A DNA stretch of 64,000 nucleotides, taken from JAJFVC01 sp039698075 (GTDB taxonomy: Bacteria > Planctomycetota > Planctomycetia > Pirellulales > Thermoguttaceae). The notes below the pieces were generated by a model. That model did not search any database. It was given only the letters and a program-made list of their open reading frames with translations, and had not been told where the DNA came from. Of this stretch, positions 17,977 to 26,435 are shown piece after piece. The stretch lies in assembly GCA_039698075.1 (NCBI GenBank), contig JBDKTJ010000074.1:10426-74425 (forward strand). Reading direction: 5' to 3'. A program made the position numbers and the translations under genes. Position 1 is the stretch's first letter; each line of letters starts with the position of its first letter.

Positions 17977-20900
17977 GACGGAGTGCCTCGTCTTTTTGCC
18001 GCGGTGCGTCGGTGGAACGTTTGAAGCCCCAAGCCGGCGACTGCTCCCGCTCCGGCGCCGAATGTTAACGCCCAGCCGAGCCCCAACCAGCCGAGCTTTG
18101 CCAAGATCAATCCGAGTCCGAGCCCCAACCCCATGCACAACAGTGCGGTGCCGATCCATTGCGTTGCACGGGCCGTAAACATACGAGTTTCTCCCAGCCC
18201 GTTGATGACGTAGAAGAACACAGGCGTCAGGAAGACGCCGAACAGCGTGACGCCCACCATGCCGCTAAAAACGGCTGTGCCCAACGAACGGCGCATTTCG
18301 GCGCCGGCTCCCTGGGCGATCACCAATGGCACCACGCCGAGGATGAATGCCAGCGACGTCATCAAAATCGGCCGCAATCGCAATCGTGATGCCTCGCAGG
18401 TGGCCTCCCATCGCGGCCGGCCTTCTTCGCGCAGCCGTTTGGCGAACTCGACGATAAGGATCGAGTTCTTGCAGGCCAACCCGACCAAAACGACCAGCCC
18501 GATCTGAACGAAAATATTTACGGCCATGTGGTTTCTTAGCACACCGATTACCGAACAGAGCAAGCACAGCGGCACGACCAGGATGACGGCCATCGGCAGC
18601 GCCCAACTTTCGTATAAGGCCGCCAATGCTAGAAAAACGCAAATCACGGCCAGCGCGAAGACGTACATTGCGGTGTCGCCGGCGCGAATTTGCATGAACA
18701 TCAACTCGGTCCATTCCTTATTCATGCACAATGGCAGCGTCTCGTCGGCCAGATGGTTGATGGCGTTGATGGCTTCGCCCGAACTGCTGCCGGGTCGAAT
18801 GCCGCCGTTGATGGCCGCGGCCGTGTAAAGGTTGTAGCGGTTGATGAACACGGGGCCGCCGATTTCTCGCGGCGTGGCTAATGCGCCGATCGGGACCATT
18901 TCTTGGAGACCGTTGCGAACCTTCAGCAGATTGAAGGCGTCGGTGTGGTTGCGGTATTTTCCTTCGGCTTGGATGTTCACTTGCCAATGGCGGCCGAAGG
19001 CGTTGAAATTGTTGACGTACAGCGAGCCTAAATAGACTTGCAGCGTGTCGTTGAAGTCGCCGATCGCCACACCGACCGATCGGACTTTCGTGCGGTCCAC
19101 GTCCAAATAGAGTTGTGGCGTGTTCGAGCGAAACTGGGATGATACGCCGAGCAGATCCGATTGTCTTCGCAGCCGATCGACCAACCGTTCGGTTTGCGAA
19201 TCGAGTTCTTCGAGCCCTAGTCCGCTACGATCCTCGACCATTAGCTTGAATCCGCCGGCGACGCTCAGGCCTGGGATGGGCGGCGCGCCGAACGCCAACA
19301 CTTGGGCGTCGCGGATTTCCGCGTTCCACTGTTTTCGAAGTTGGGCCATGATCGCATCAGCCGTCAAATCCGGCGAGCGACGTTTTTCAAACGGATCGAG
19401 CACGATGAACACGGACCCGAAGTTCGAGCCGTTGGCCGACTGGATGAACGAATAGCCGGCCACGGTGATCACATGGGCCACGCCTTTGGTCTTTTGAGCG
19501 ATGGACGACACGTTGGCCAGCACTGCTCGGGTGCGCTGCAATGACGTGGCGTCGGGCAATTGCACGTTGGCGATCACGCGGCCCTGATCCTGCTCGGGCA
19601 CGAATCCTTGCGGCGCGGCGCGAAACGTCGTATAAGTCAAAACCAACAGGCCGCCATAGCCGATGAGCACCAACAGATTGATTCGCAACAGCCGACCGAC
19701 GAGCCATGCGTAACCGCCGGTGCATCGTTGAAACGTTGCGTTGAAAAGTCGGAAAAACCAGCCCAATGAGACGTCAAGCAACCACGTGATCGGGTCGCGT
19801 CGTGCGACGTGTCGAGGACGCAACAGGAGCGCAGCCAATGCCGGGCTGAGCGTCAGCGAGTTGACGGCCGAAAAAAGCGTTGATGCGGCGATCGTTACGG
19901 CGAATTGCCGGAAGAAGCTGCCTGTGATGCCGGTGATCATGGCACAGGGGACGAACACTGCGCACAGCACGACGGCGACGGCCACCACCGGTCCGGTCAC
20001 TTCGTCCATGGCTTTGTACGTGGCCTCGCGCGGCGAAAGCCCTTGTTCGAGCCATCGCTCGACGTTTTCGACCACGACAATGGCGTCGTCCACAACGATG
20101 CCGATGGCCAGCACCAATCCGAACAACGAGATGTTGTTGAGGCTGAATCCCACGGCGGCCATCACAGTGAATGTGCCGATGATGGCCACCGGCACGGCGA
20201 TCATTGGAATCAGCACGGATCGCCAGCTTTGCAGGAAAAGCATCACGACAACGCCGACCAGCAGTGCGGCTTCCCAAAGTGTGCGGAACACATCGCTGAC
20301 CGACTCGCGAATGAACGGCGTGGTGTCGTAGCCGATTTCGTAGTCGATGCCTTCCGGAAACCGACTCTTGAGCTCACGCATTTTTGCCCGCACGCGCTCA
20401 GCGACGTCCAGGGCATTGGTGCCCGGCAATTGGAAAACAGCGACGCCGACGGCAGGACGTCCGTCATAGGTCGACGCTTCGCCGTAGTTTTGGGCGCCCA
20501 TTTCCACGCGGGCAACGTCGCGCAGCCGAACCACGCCGACCGAGGATGCCGGCGGCAATCCGGCCAAGGCGTTCGCCGAAAAAATATTGCCCGGTGAGGC
20601 TAAGGCCTCTTGATCGTTGATCGACAATCCTTCGATCGACCCGGCGGTCGTGCTGCTGAGGATCATTTCGACGGGCGTCGCATTGGCGCCGCCGCCGGTC
20701 GAGGCTCCACCGGAAGTGGAGACGCCGCCTTGGACGGCGCGGGGCGGCGGGGTCGGTTTTTTTACGCCCGTCGGCGTCGATAAATGCAGCAAGTTGGCAA
20801 GGCTCAGCGTGCTTGGCGACGGATTGCTCAGGCCAGGAGTTGGCAGACTGCCGGCAATCGGGACTGGCCCCTTGGGATTGGACATCACCATCGGGGGACC

Positions 20901-21671
20901 GTGTCCGGCCTTGACGACGATGTCGCCGAATTGCTCGGATGTGGTCAGCCGCCCGAGCGTGTCGACCGGCAGGTCGAAGGTCTGGCCCTCGTGGATCGGT
21001 GGCTGTCCGATGCGTCCGGCCGGCAAGTCGAGGTTTTGGCGTCGAATGGCCGTTGTGACGTCGTTCGCATTGATCCCGAGCGACGCCATTTTTTGCGGGT
21101 CGAGCCACGCGCGGATGCTGAAGTCGCGTTGGCCGAACAGCATGATGTCCGACACACCGTCGACTCGCAATAACTCGTCCTTCACGTGGATCGTCGCGTA
21201 ATTGCTCAGATAAAGGTCATCGTAACGTCCGTCGGGTGAGAAAAAATCGACGATCAGCAGGATGTCGGGCATCTTCTTCTTGATCGTGACGCCTTGGCTT
21301 TGAACCTCCAGCGGCAGGATCGGCATGGCCAGCATCACCCGGTTCTGCACCATGACGAGCGCCGTGTCCAGTTCGGTCCCCAGATCAAAAGTGACAGTCA
21401 GCGTGTATGAGCCGTCGTTGCCCATCTGCGACGACATATACAGCATATTTTCGACGCCATTGACCTGCTGTTCGATCGGCGCGGCCACGGTGTCGGCCAT
21501 CACCTGGGCGCTGGCGCCGGGATAAGAAATTGACACCTGAACGGCCGGCGGAGCGATCTGCGGATATTGCGCGATTGGCAGCCAACTGAGCGCGATGGCG
21601 CCGGTCAACACGATGACCAGCGACACGACGGTCGCAAAGATCGGCCGGTCAATGAAGAAATGCGAAAACAT
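17973..21671 (-). CDS. RND (HAE1 family) efflux pump, first of a tandem pair, with large insert and C-terminal extension
   Basis: 1232 residues, about 180 longer than AcrB. Begins MFSHFFIDRPIFATVVSLVI; TM4 GIVVDDAIVVVENVERW and TM10 GLACKNSILIVEFAKR keep the proton-relay residues. Two additions stand out. Residues ~262-378 are a Pro/Ser/Thr/Gly-rich insert before VGVVRLRDVARVEMG, at the place where AcrB has a short docking-domain hairpin. About 75 residues follow the normal end (after FFYVINGLGETR), with a glycine/leucine-rich hydrophobic pair (GLGLGLILAKLGWLGLGWAL), perhaps two extra helices. Order adaptor-pump-pump with ATGA coupling mirrors MdtABC, whose two pumps form heterotrimers. Confidence 0.93.
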   Translation of the reverse strand: MFSHFFIDRPIFATVVSLVIVLTGAIALSWLPIAQYPQIAPPAVQVSISYPGASAQVMADTVAAPIEQQVNGVENMLYMSSQMGNDGSYTLTVTFDLGTELDTALVMVQNRVMLAMPILPLEVQSQGVTIKKKMPDILLIVDFFSPDGRYDDLYLSNYATIHVKDELLRVDGVSDIMLFGQRDFSIRAWLDPQKMASLGINANDVTTAIRRQNLDLPAGRIGQPPIHEGQTFDLPVDTLGRLTTSEQFGDIVVKAGHGPPMVMSNPKGPVPIAGSLPTPGLSNPSPSTLSLANLLHLSTPTGVKKPTPPPRAVQGGVSTSGGASTGGGANATPVEMILSSTTAGSIEGLSINDQEALASPGNIFSANALAGLPPASSVGVVRLRDVARVEMGAQNYGEASTYDGRPAVGVAVFQLPGTNALDVAERVRAKMRELKSRFPEGIDYEIGYDTTPFIRESVSDVFRTLWEAALLVGVVVMLFLQSWRSVLIPMIAVPVAIIGTFTVMAAVGFSLNNISLFGLVLAIGIVVDDAIVVVENVERWLEQGLSPREATYKAMDEVTGPVVAVAVVLCAVFVPCAMITGITGSFFRQFAVTIAASTLFSAVNSLTLSPALAALLLRPRHVARRDPITWLLDVSLGWFFRLFNATFQRCTGGYAWLVGRLLRINLLVLIGYGGLLVLTYTTFRAAPQGFVPEQDQGRVIANVQLPDATSLQRTRAVLANVSSIAQKTKGVAHVITVAGYSFIQSANGSNFGSVFIVLDPFEKRRSPDLTADAIMAQLRKQWNAEIRDAQVLAFGAPPIPGLSVAGGFKLMVEDRSGLGLEELDSQTERLVDRLRRQSDLLGVSSQFRSNTPQLYLDVDRTKVRSVGVAIGDFNDTLQVYLGSLYVNNFNAFGRHWQVNIQAEGKYRNHTDAFNLLKVRNGLQEMVPIGALATPREIGGPVFINRYNLYTAAAINGGIRPGSSSGEAINAINHLADETLPLCMNKEWTELMFMQIRAGDTAMYVFALAVICVFLALAALYESWALPMAVILVVPLCLLCSVIGVLRNHMAVNIFVQIGLVVLVGLACKNSILIVEFAKRLREEGRPRWEATCEASRLRLRPILMTSLAFILGVVPLVIAQGAGAEMRRSLGTAVFSGMVGVTLFGVFLTPVFFYVINGLGETRMFTARATQWIGTALLCMGLGLGLGLILAKLGWLGLGWALTFGAGAGAVAGLGLQTFHRRTAAKRRGTPS

Positions 21672-21769
21672 CGACCTCGCGTCCTCTACAGGGCTGATCC
21701 CAAAACCGTTTGCGGCTTCAAGTTTTTTTTCGGCCGTGGGCGATCCGGTTGGTGGTTTTGAGCGGATTC

Positions 21770-22966
21770 TTAGTGTTCATCAGGAGATTGGGCGAAGCTG
21801 GGCATCGGCTTCTCTTCCGCCTTGACGGTCATGTTGGGCCGCACCTGCTGAAGCCCGCTGGTGACAACTCGCTCATCGCCTTTTAGCCCCGTGGCGATCA
21901 CTCGCAGGCCGTCGTCTTGTAACGCGCCGACCGTGACTCGTCGATATTGGATTTTTTTGTCGGCGTCGACCACGTAGACGTACTTCAAACCCTGATCGGA
22001 TCCGATCGCGCGATCGACGACCAAAATGGCCGGATGTTTGGCGCCCAGTGGTAAATGGACCCGGACGAACATGCCTGGCGAGAGCAGCCGCACACCGTGC
22101 GCCGGCTTAGAATTGGGAAACTTGCCGCGGACCGAAATGCTGCCGGTGTTCGGGTTCACCTGATTGTTGAGGAAATCGACCAGGCCGCGATGGCGATAGT
22201 CGGTTTCGCCCTGCAACGCGATGTAGACCGGAATGCCGCCTTCCCGATAGGGCTTGATATTGCCGCTGTTGACCGCCTTGCGAATGCGCAGCAGCGTGCC
22301 TTCGTCCATGTCGAAATAGACGTACATCGGATCGAGCGAAACAACGGTGGTCAGGAGCGATTGGTCCTGAACCGCCAGGTTGCCAAGCGTCATGAAGTAG
22401 CGACTCACCTGTCCGTCGATCGGCGACGTAACCCGGGTGAAACTGAGATTCAGAGTGTACATCTCCAAGCTGGCTTGATAGGCGTGAACTGCCGCCTCGG
22501 CCTCATCGACTGCCGCTTTGTCTTGGTCAAGCTGTTGAACGCTGACCGCGCCTGGCGTTTTGGCTACTTCTTTGTCGCGGGCGTAGTTCGCTTTGGCCAA
22601 CTCCAGTTGAGCCTTGTACAAGTTGACCTGTCCGACGGCCTGATCGTATTGCGCCTTGTAGGGCCGCGGATCAACCAAAAACAGAAGTTCACCCTTCTTG
22701 ACCTCCATTCCTTCTTCAAACGGCATCTCCATCAAATAGCCACTGACCCGGGCGCGGATGTCCACCGAGTTGACTGCGTTGGTCCGCCCGGTGAAGTCCG
22801 CGTAGTCGGTGACGTCGTTCCGCACCGGGAGACTAACCTGAACTACCGGCGGTTCCACGGACGCCACTTTTGGCGTTTTCGGTTGGCAGCCAACCGTCAG
22901 TACCGACACGAAACCAATCCACCAGAACGACGGAATTTGATCAAGATAACGACGCACGGTAGGCAT
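21770..22966 (-). CDS. RND efflux periplasmic adaptor (membrane fusion) lipoprotein
   Basis: 398 residues linking the pumps to the outer membrane channel. The N terminus has a lipobox (FVSVLTVGC, Cys ~27), so the adaptor is probably lipid-anchored. The half-motifs of the lipoyl domain appear around RVSGYLMEMPFEEGMEVKKGELLFLVDPRPY and RVTSPIDGQVSRYFM, flanking an alpha-hairpin (QLELAKANYARDKEVAKTPGAVSVQQLDQDKAAVDEAEAAV region). Beta-barrel and membrane-proximal domains follow (FVRVHLPLGAKHPAILVVDRAIGSD). First gene of the pump operon, 98 bases before the first pump, and divergent from the channel gene. Confidence 0.93.
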   Translation of the reverse strand: MPTVRRYLDQIPSFWWIGFVSVLTVGCQPKTPKVASVEPPVVQVSLPVRNDVTDYADFTGRTNAVNSVDIRARVSGYLMEMPFEEGMEVKKGELLFLVDPRPYKAQYDQAVGQVNLYKAQLELAKANYARDKEVAKTPGAVSVQQLDQDKAAVDEAEAAVHAYQASLEMYTLNLSFTRVTSPIDGQVSRYFMTLGNLAVQDQSLLTTVVSLDPMYVYFDMDEGTLLRIRKAVNSGNIKPYREGGIPVYIALQGETDYRHRGLVDFLNNQVNPNTGSISVRGKFPNSKPAHGVRLLSPGMFVRVHLPLGAKHPAILVVDRAIGSDQGLKYVYVVDADKKIQYRRVTVGALQDDGLRVIATGLKGDERVVTSGLQQVRPNMTVKAEEKPMPSFAQSPDEH

Positions 22967-23092
22967 CCTTCTTGGGTAATGGCTGGTTATTTTCCTTATC
23001 GTGGATGACGGGGGTATTTGGCTAAGATCGGAAAAATATGTTCGTTAGTTAAAACTGAACTGTATTTGATGGAATTGCCGATAATTCCGATT

Positions 23093-24706
23093 ATGCAGCC
23101 CCTCAGAATCAAACACCCTGCCCCGATTGATCGGTGTGCCGTCGGCTTGTTGGTCATTTTGGCGACCGCTCTGAGTGGTTGCACGTCGTTGCGGGATTAT
23201 GTGCACAACGGATTCAAGGTCGGGCCCAACTATAGCCAGCCGTCGGCCGATGTGGCCGGGCAGTGGATCGACGCCGACGATCAACGTGTTTCGACCAATG
23301 AGGAAGAACAGGTCCGTTGGTGGACGGTTTTCGACGACGAGAAACTCAACGGGCTGATCGATGAAGCTTATCGGCAGAACTTGAGCCTGCGCGAGGCCGG
23401 TTGCCGGGTGTTGGAGGCCAGGGCCCAGTTGGGAATCGCCACAGGTCAGTTGTTCCCGCAATCGCAAAATATTACGGGCGGATACTCGCGTGACGCTTTC
23501 AGCCGCCTGGCCCCGAATACCGAACCCATCCAGACGGCTTTTGCCGATCAGTGGAACTACGGATTCAACCTGAGTTGGGAACTGGACTGTTGGGGTCGGT
23601 TTCGCCGAGCCGTCGAGTCGAACCGAGCTACGTGGGTGGCGTCGATCGAGGATTACGACGCCACGCTGGTGACGTTGTTGGGCGACATGGCCTCGAATTA
23701 TGTGCAGATGCGAACGATTCAAGAGCGTATCGCCTGCACCGAAGCGAACGTGCATTTGCAGCGCGAGACGTTGACGATCACCGAAGCGAGATTTCGAGGC
23801 GGTACGACCAGTGAGTTGGACGTTTTTCAGGCTCGCAGCACGTTGGAGCAGACGCAGGCACAAATTGCTGAGTTGCAGATTCAGCTTCGGCAGGTGACGA
23901 ACCAGTTGTGTATCTTGTTGGGCAAGCCGCCTGAAGAGTTGGTGAATCGGCTAGGGCACGCAACGATTCCGACGGCGCCGACGGAAGCGATCGTCGGCAT
24001 TCCGGCCGATTTGCTGAGGCGTCGGCCCGACGTGCGGAAGGCTGAACGGCTGGCTGCCGCGCAGTGTGCCGAGATTGGCGTGGCGGAGGCTGATTTCTAT
24101 CCGGCCTTTTCGATCAACGGCACGCTCGGCTATTCGGCCCAACAGTTTGGCAATGTGTTTCGTCCGCGAGCCTTCAATTCGTCGGTCGGGCCGTCGTTCC
24201 AGTGGAATGTGCTGAACTACGGCCGTCTGCTGAATGACGTCCGATTTCAAAATGCAAAATTTCAAGAACTCGTGTTCGCCTATCAGCAAAAAGTGTTGAA
24301 TGCCAATCGAGAGGCGGAGAACGGATTGGTGACGTTCTTGCGAGCCCAACAACGCACAAAGCATCAGGCGGTCAGCGTGCAGCAGGCTCAAAAAGCAGTT
24401 GTCGTCGTATTGGCTCAATACAAAGCCGGCACGGCCGATTTCACCCGCGTCACCCAAGTGGAGCAGGCGCTGGTTCAACAAGAAGACGTCTTGGCGCAGG
24501 CCCGGGGTGAAATCGCCACGGGCCTGATCCAAGTGTATCGGGCGTTGGGCGGCGGATGGCAAATCCGGCTGGACGACCAAGCGTCGTCGGATTCCATCGT
24601 CGCGACGACTCCGAGTCCGGCCGCGGCTCCAACCAAGCCGCCCAAATCGGTCGACGAAAACTTGCCAATTCCGATTCCCGAACCGTCGCCGATTACTTCG
24701 CCTTGA
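23093..24706 (+). CDS. TolC-like outer membrane factor lipoprotein (NodT family)
   Basis: 537 residues from ATG 23093; ATG 23069 would add eight residues. A lipoprotein signal peptide ends at ATALSGC. Two repeats of the OMF fold follow: FKVGPNYSQPSADVAGQW and WWTVFDDEKLNGLIDEAYRQNLSLREAG at the start; GYSRDAFSRLAP, LSWELDCWGRFRRAVES; then VGIPADLLRRRPDVRKAERLAAAQCAEIGVAEADFYP and VGPSFQWNVLNYGRLLNDVRFQNAKF in the second half. The last 60 residues are a Pro/Ser-rich tail. It completes the tripartite pump. Its end overlaps the convergent Hsp20 gene by 14 bases. Confidence 0.93.
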   Translation: MQPLRIKHPAPIDRCAVGLLVILATALSGCTSLRDYVHNGFKVGPNYSQPSADVAGQWIDADDQRVSTNEEEQVRWWTVFDDEKLNGLIDEAYRQNLSLREAGCRVLEARAQLGIATGQLFPQSQNITGGYSRDAFSRLAPNTEPIQTAFADQWNYGFNLSWELDCWGRFRRAVESNRATWVASIEDYDATLVTLLGDMASNYVQMRTIQERIACTEANVHLQRETLTITEARFRGGTTSELDVFQARSTLEQTQAQIAELQIQLRQVTNQLCILLGKPPEELVNRLGHATIPTAPTEAIVGIPADLLRRRPDVRKAERLAAAQCAEIGVAEADFYPAFSINGTLGYSAQQFGNVFRPRAFNSSVGPSFQWNVLNYGRLLNDVRFQNAKFQELVFAYQQKVLNANREAENGLVTFLRAQQRTKHQAVSVQQAQKAVVVVLAQYKAGTADFTRVTQVEQALVQQEDVLAQARGEIATGLIQVYRALGGGWQIRLDDQASSDSIVATTPSPAAAPTKPPKSVDENLPIPIPEPSPITSP

Positions 24707-25178
24707 CCTCAATCCGCTTGGCCTGAGCCGAGGCGGTTTTCGGCAGCTTCAGCGTCAACACGCCGTTGGCGTACTGGGCATCGACATGTTCGGTGTCGAG
24801 TCCGTCGGGCAACGGAACGATTCGACGGAATGAACCGTAGCGGGTCTCGCTGTGGTAGACGCCTTTTTCTTTCCGTTCGCTCGACTCGTGTTTCTCGCCG
24901 CTGAGGACCAGTTGGTTGCCGGTTACCGAGACCTCAAGATCTTTCGGATCGACGCCAGGCACCTCGGCCTGGATCGTCAGTTCCTTGTCGTTCTCGGCGA
25001 TGTCGACGGCCGGCGACCATTTGTCCGACCAACCCAACGACGGCCAATCCATGGCCTGGAAGGGCTCTCGCAAGAATGCGTCGAACAAGCGATCCATTTC
25101 GCCTCGCAGCGCCACCAGCGGCGACAATTCGTTCGATCGACCTTCTGGTTGTTTGTTTTTCCAAGGGATTAAACTCAT
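24693..25178 (-). CDS. Small heat shock protein (Hsp20/alpha-crystallin), last of three in tandem
   Basis: 161 residues. An ATP-independent holdase that binds unfolding proteins in the cytoplasm. The alpha-crystallin domain spans ~45-150: SPAVDIAENDKELTIQAEVPGVDPKDLEVSVTGNQLVLSGEK, then GSFRRIVPLP and the signature YANGVLTLKLPK. The C-terminal IxV motif reads RIEV. N-terminal MDRLFDAFLREPFQAM is the typical oligomerisation arm. The start codon overlaps the stop of the middle Hsp20 gene by four bases (ATGA). Confidence 0.93.
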   Translation of the reverse strand: MSLIPWKNKQPEGRSNELSPLVALRGEMDRLFDAFLREPFQAMDWPSLGWSDKWSPAVDIAENDKELTIQAEVPGVDPKDLEVSVTGNQLVLSGEKHESSERKEKGVYHSETRYGSFRRIVPLPDGLDTEHVDAQYANGVLTLKLPKTASAQAKRIEVKAK

Positions 25179-25612
25179 CTTCGCACCTCGCTTTCTTCAA
25201 GTCCGTTGGATTTCGTTTCGACGGTGATTTTCCGCGGCTTCATCGCCTCGGCTTTCGGCAATCGCAACGTCAGCACGCCGTCGGCGTACTCGGCCGTGAT
25301 CTTGCCGGCGTCGATCGTCTCGCTCACCTGAAAACTCCGATAGTAGTCGCCGACGCCGTACTCCTGTAACAAGCAGGTTCGGCCTTCGGACGCCATTGGC
25401 TCGACGGCGGCCTGAATCTCGAGGGTTCCGTCCTCGAATTTCACATCAATCGAGTCGCTCCTGGCCCCGGGCAGGTCGGCCACGACGTAGAGATCGCCGT
25501 CGCGCTCCAAAATGTCGACGTTGGGACGATAGCAGCATCCGCTGCGGGTTCGTTCGGCCGAAGCGGGTTCTTCGGCGGCGGTTTTGGCTGTGGAATTGGT
25601 TTCTTGACTCAT
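25175..25612 (-). CDS. Small heat shock protein (Hsp20), middle of three, with cysteine-containing N terminus
   Basis: 145 residues. The alpha-crystallin domain starts at about residue 27 (RPNVDILERDGDLYVVADLPGARSDSIDVKFEDGTLEI) and ends with YADGVLTLRLPKAEAMKPRKITV, including the IxV motif. The N-terminal arm is short and polar, lacks the usual hydrophobic MDRLF segment, and has a CC pair (SGCCYRP). It may therefore form smaller or mixed oligomers with its neighbours. Coupled by ATGA overlap to the downstream Hsp20 and 33 bases after the upstream one. Confidence 0.92.
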   Translation of the reverse strand: MSQETNSTAKTAAEEPASAERTRSGCCYRPNVDILERDGDLYVVADLPGARSDSIDVKFEDGTLEIQAAVEPMASEGRTCLLQEYGVGDYYRSFQVSETIDAGKITAEYADGVLTLRLPKAEAMKPRKITVETKSNGLEESEVRR

Positions 25613-25645
25613 GGCGATGTGCTCCTTTCTCTGACTCTTGCGGCC

Positions 25646-26080
25646 TCAGACGCCGCTGACCGTGATCTTTCGCGGTTTGGCGCTCTCGGCCTTTGGCAAC
25701 GTGACGCGCAGCAGTCCATCGTGTAATTCAGCCTGAACTTGCTCGGCGTTGATCTCGTACGGCAATCGCAATACTCGGCTGATTTCGCCGGTCGGCCGCT
25801 CACGTCGATGGTACGTTACGTCGGATTCCTCCACCTCCGGACGATGGATCGTGATCGACAGTTCGCCGTTCGCCACGGCGATGTCGACTTGATCGTTTTT
25901 CACGCCCGGCACTTCCATCTCGACCTGCAAGGCGTCGCCCTGCTCCCAAACATTTACCGCGGGCTGACCGCAAAACACTTGCGGCAGCAAGGCCTCGGCC
26001 GCAGGTGCAAAAAACCCGCCCAACAGCCGATCCATTTCGCGACGAAGTTGGTGAAACGGATACCGTGAATCTCGATACAT
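25646..26080 (-). CDS. Small heat shock protein (Hsp20), first of three
   Basis: 144 residues from ATG 26080, which has AAGGAGGGC about eight bases upstream; a longer frame to 26323 has no such support. N-terminal arm YPFHQLRREMDRLLGGFF, alpha-crystallin domain PAVNVWEQGDALQVEMEVPGVKNDQVDIAVANGELSI, arginine-containing strand GEISRVLRLPYEINA, then LHDGLLRVTLPKAESAKPRKITV with the IxV motif. No CIRCE palindrome is seen upstream, so HrcA control through CIRCE is unlikely. Confidence 0.93.
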   Translation of the reverse strand: MYRDSRYPFHQLRREMDRLLGGFFAPAAEALLPQVFCGQPAVNVWEQGDALQVEMEVPGVKNDQVDIAVANGELSITIHRPEVEESDVTYHRRERPTGEISRVLRLPYEINAEQVQAELHDGLLRVTLPKAESAKPRKITVSGV

Positions 26081-26435
26081 GGTTGATGCCCTCCTTCGCT
26101 GGGTTTGGTTTAATTTACGCCGGTTCCAAAAGGGGCCCAGTGAGTGAAACCAGCGAGCAAAGGCCGTGCCGAATCGGGCGAGGTCAATCGTTAGTGATTG
26201 GTGGACAAGGACTTCCGGACAATTTCCATCAATAGAAACCATGCGACGACGCTGCCAAAATGGCAGTTTTTTCGGGCGTAATTTTCTACGGATGCCGCGA
26301 GATTGGGGGTCGAGGTCAGACAATGAGCATCCGCAGCTTCGCCATGATGGCGGATTGCCGTTTTACCTGGAAATCCCCCCACGAGCGACGTAAGATCATA
26401 GGATGGGCAACACGGTCTGCAAAGGAATCGGAGGC
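26081..26435. other. 355-base divergent intergenic region between hsp20 and the CHAT-like gene
   Basis: Holds the hsp20 ribosome-binding site at its left end and GGAGG just before 26436 at its right. A plus-strand hairpin with T run lies at 26252-26272 (listed separately). No CIRCE element, no convincing coding frame and no clear -35/-10 pair were found. Confidence 0.5.
26252..26272 (+). terminator. Terminator-like hairpin with no annotated gene upstream
   Basis: CTGCCA (26252-26257), loop AAA, TGGCAG (26261-26266) and six T residues (26267-26272) form a textbook plus-strand terminator. The only plus-strand space upstream is the 171-base gap from 26081, so it may end a small RNA or antisense leader. 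Confidence 0.4.

Noticed and set aside
26081..26435. Possible CIRCE element upstream of hsp20
   Set aside because: No TTAGCACTC-N9-GAGTGCTAA or close variant is present.
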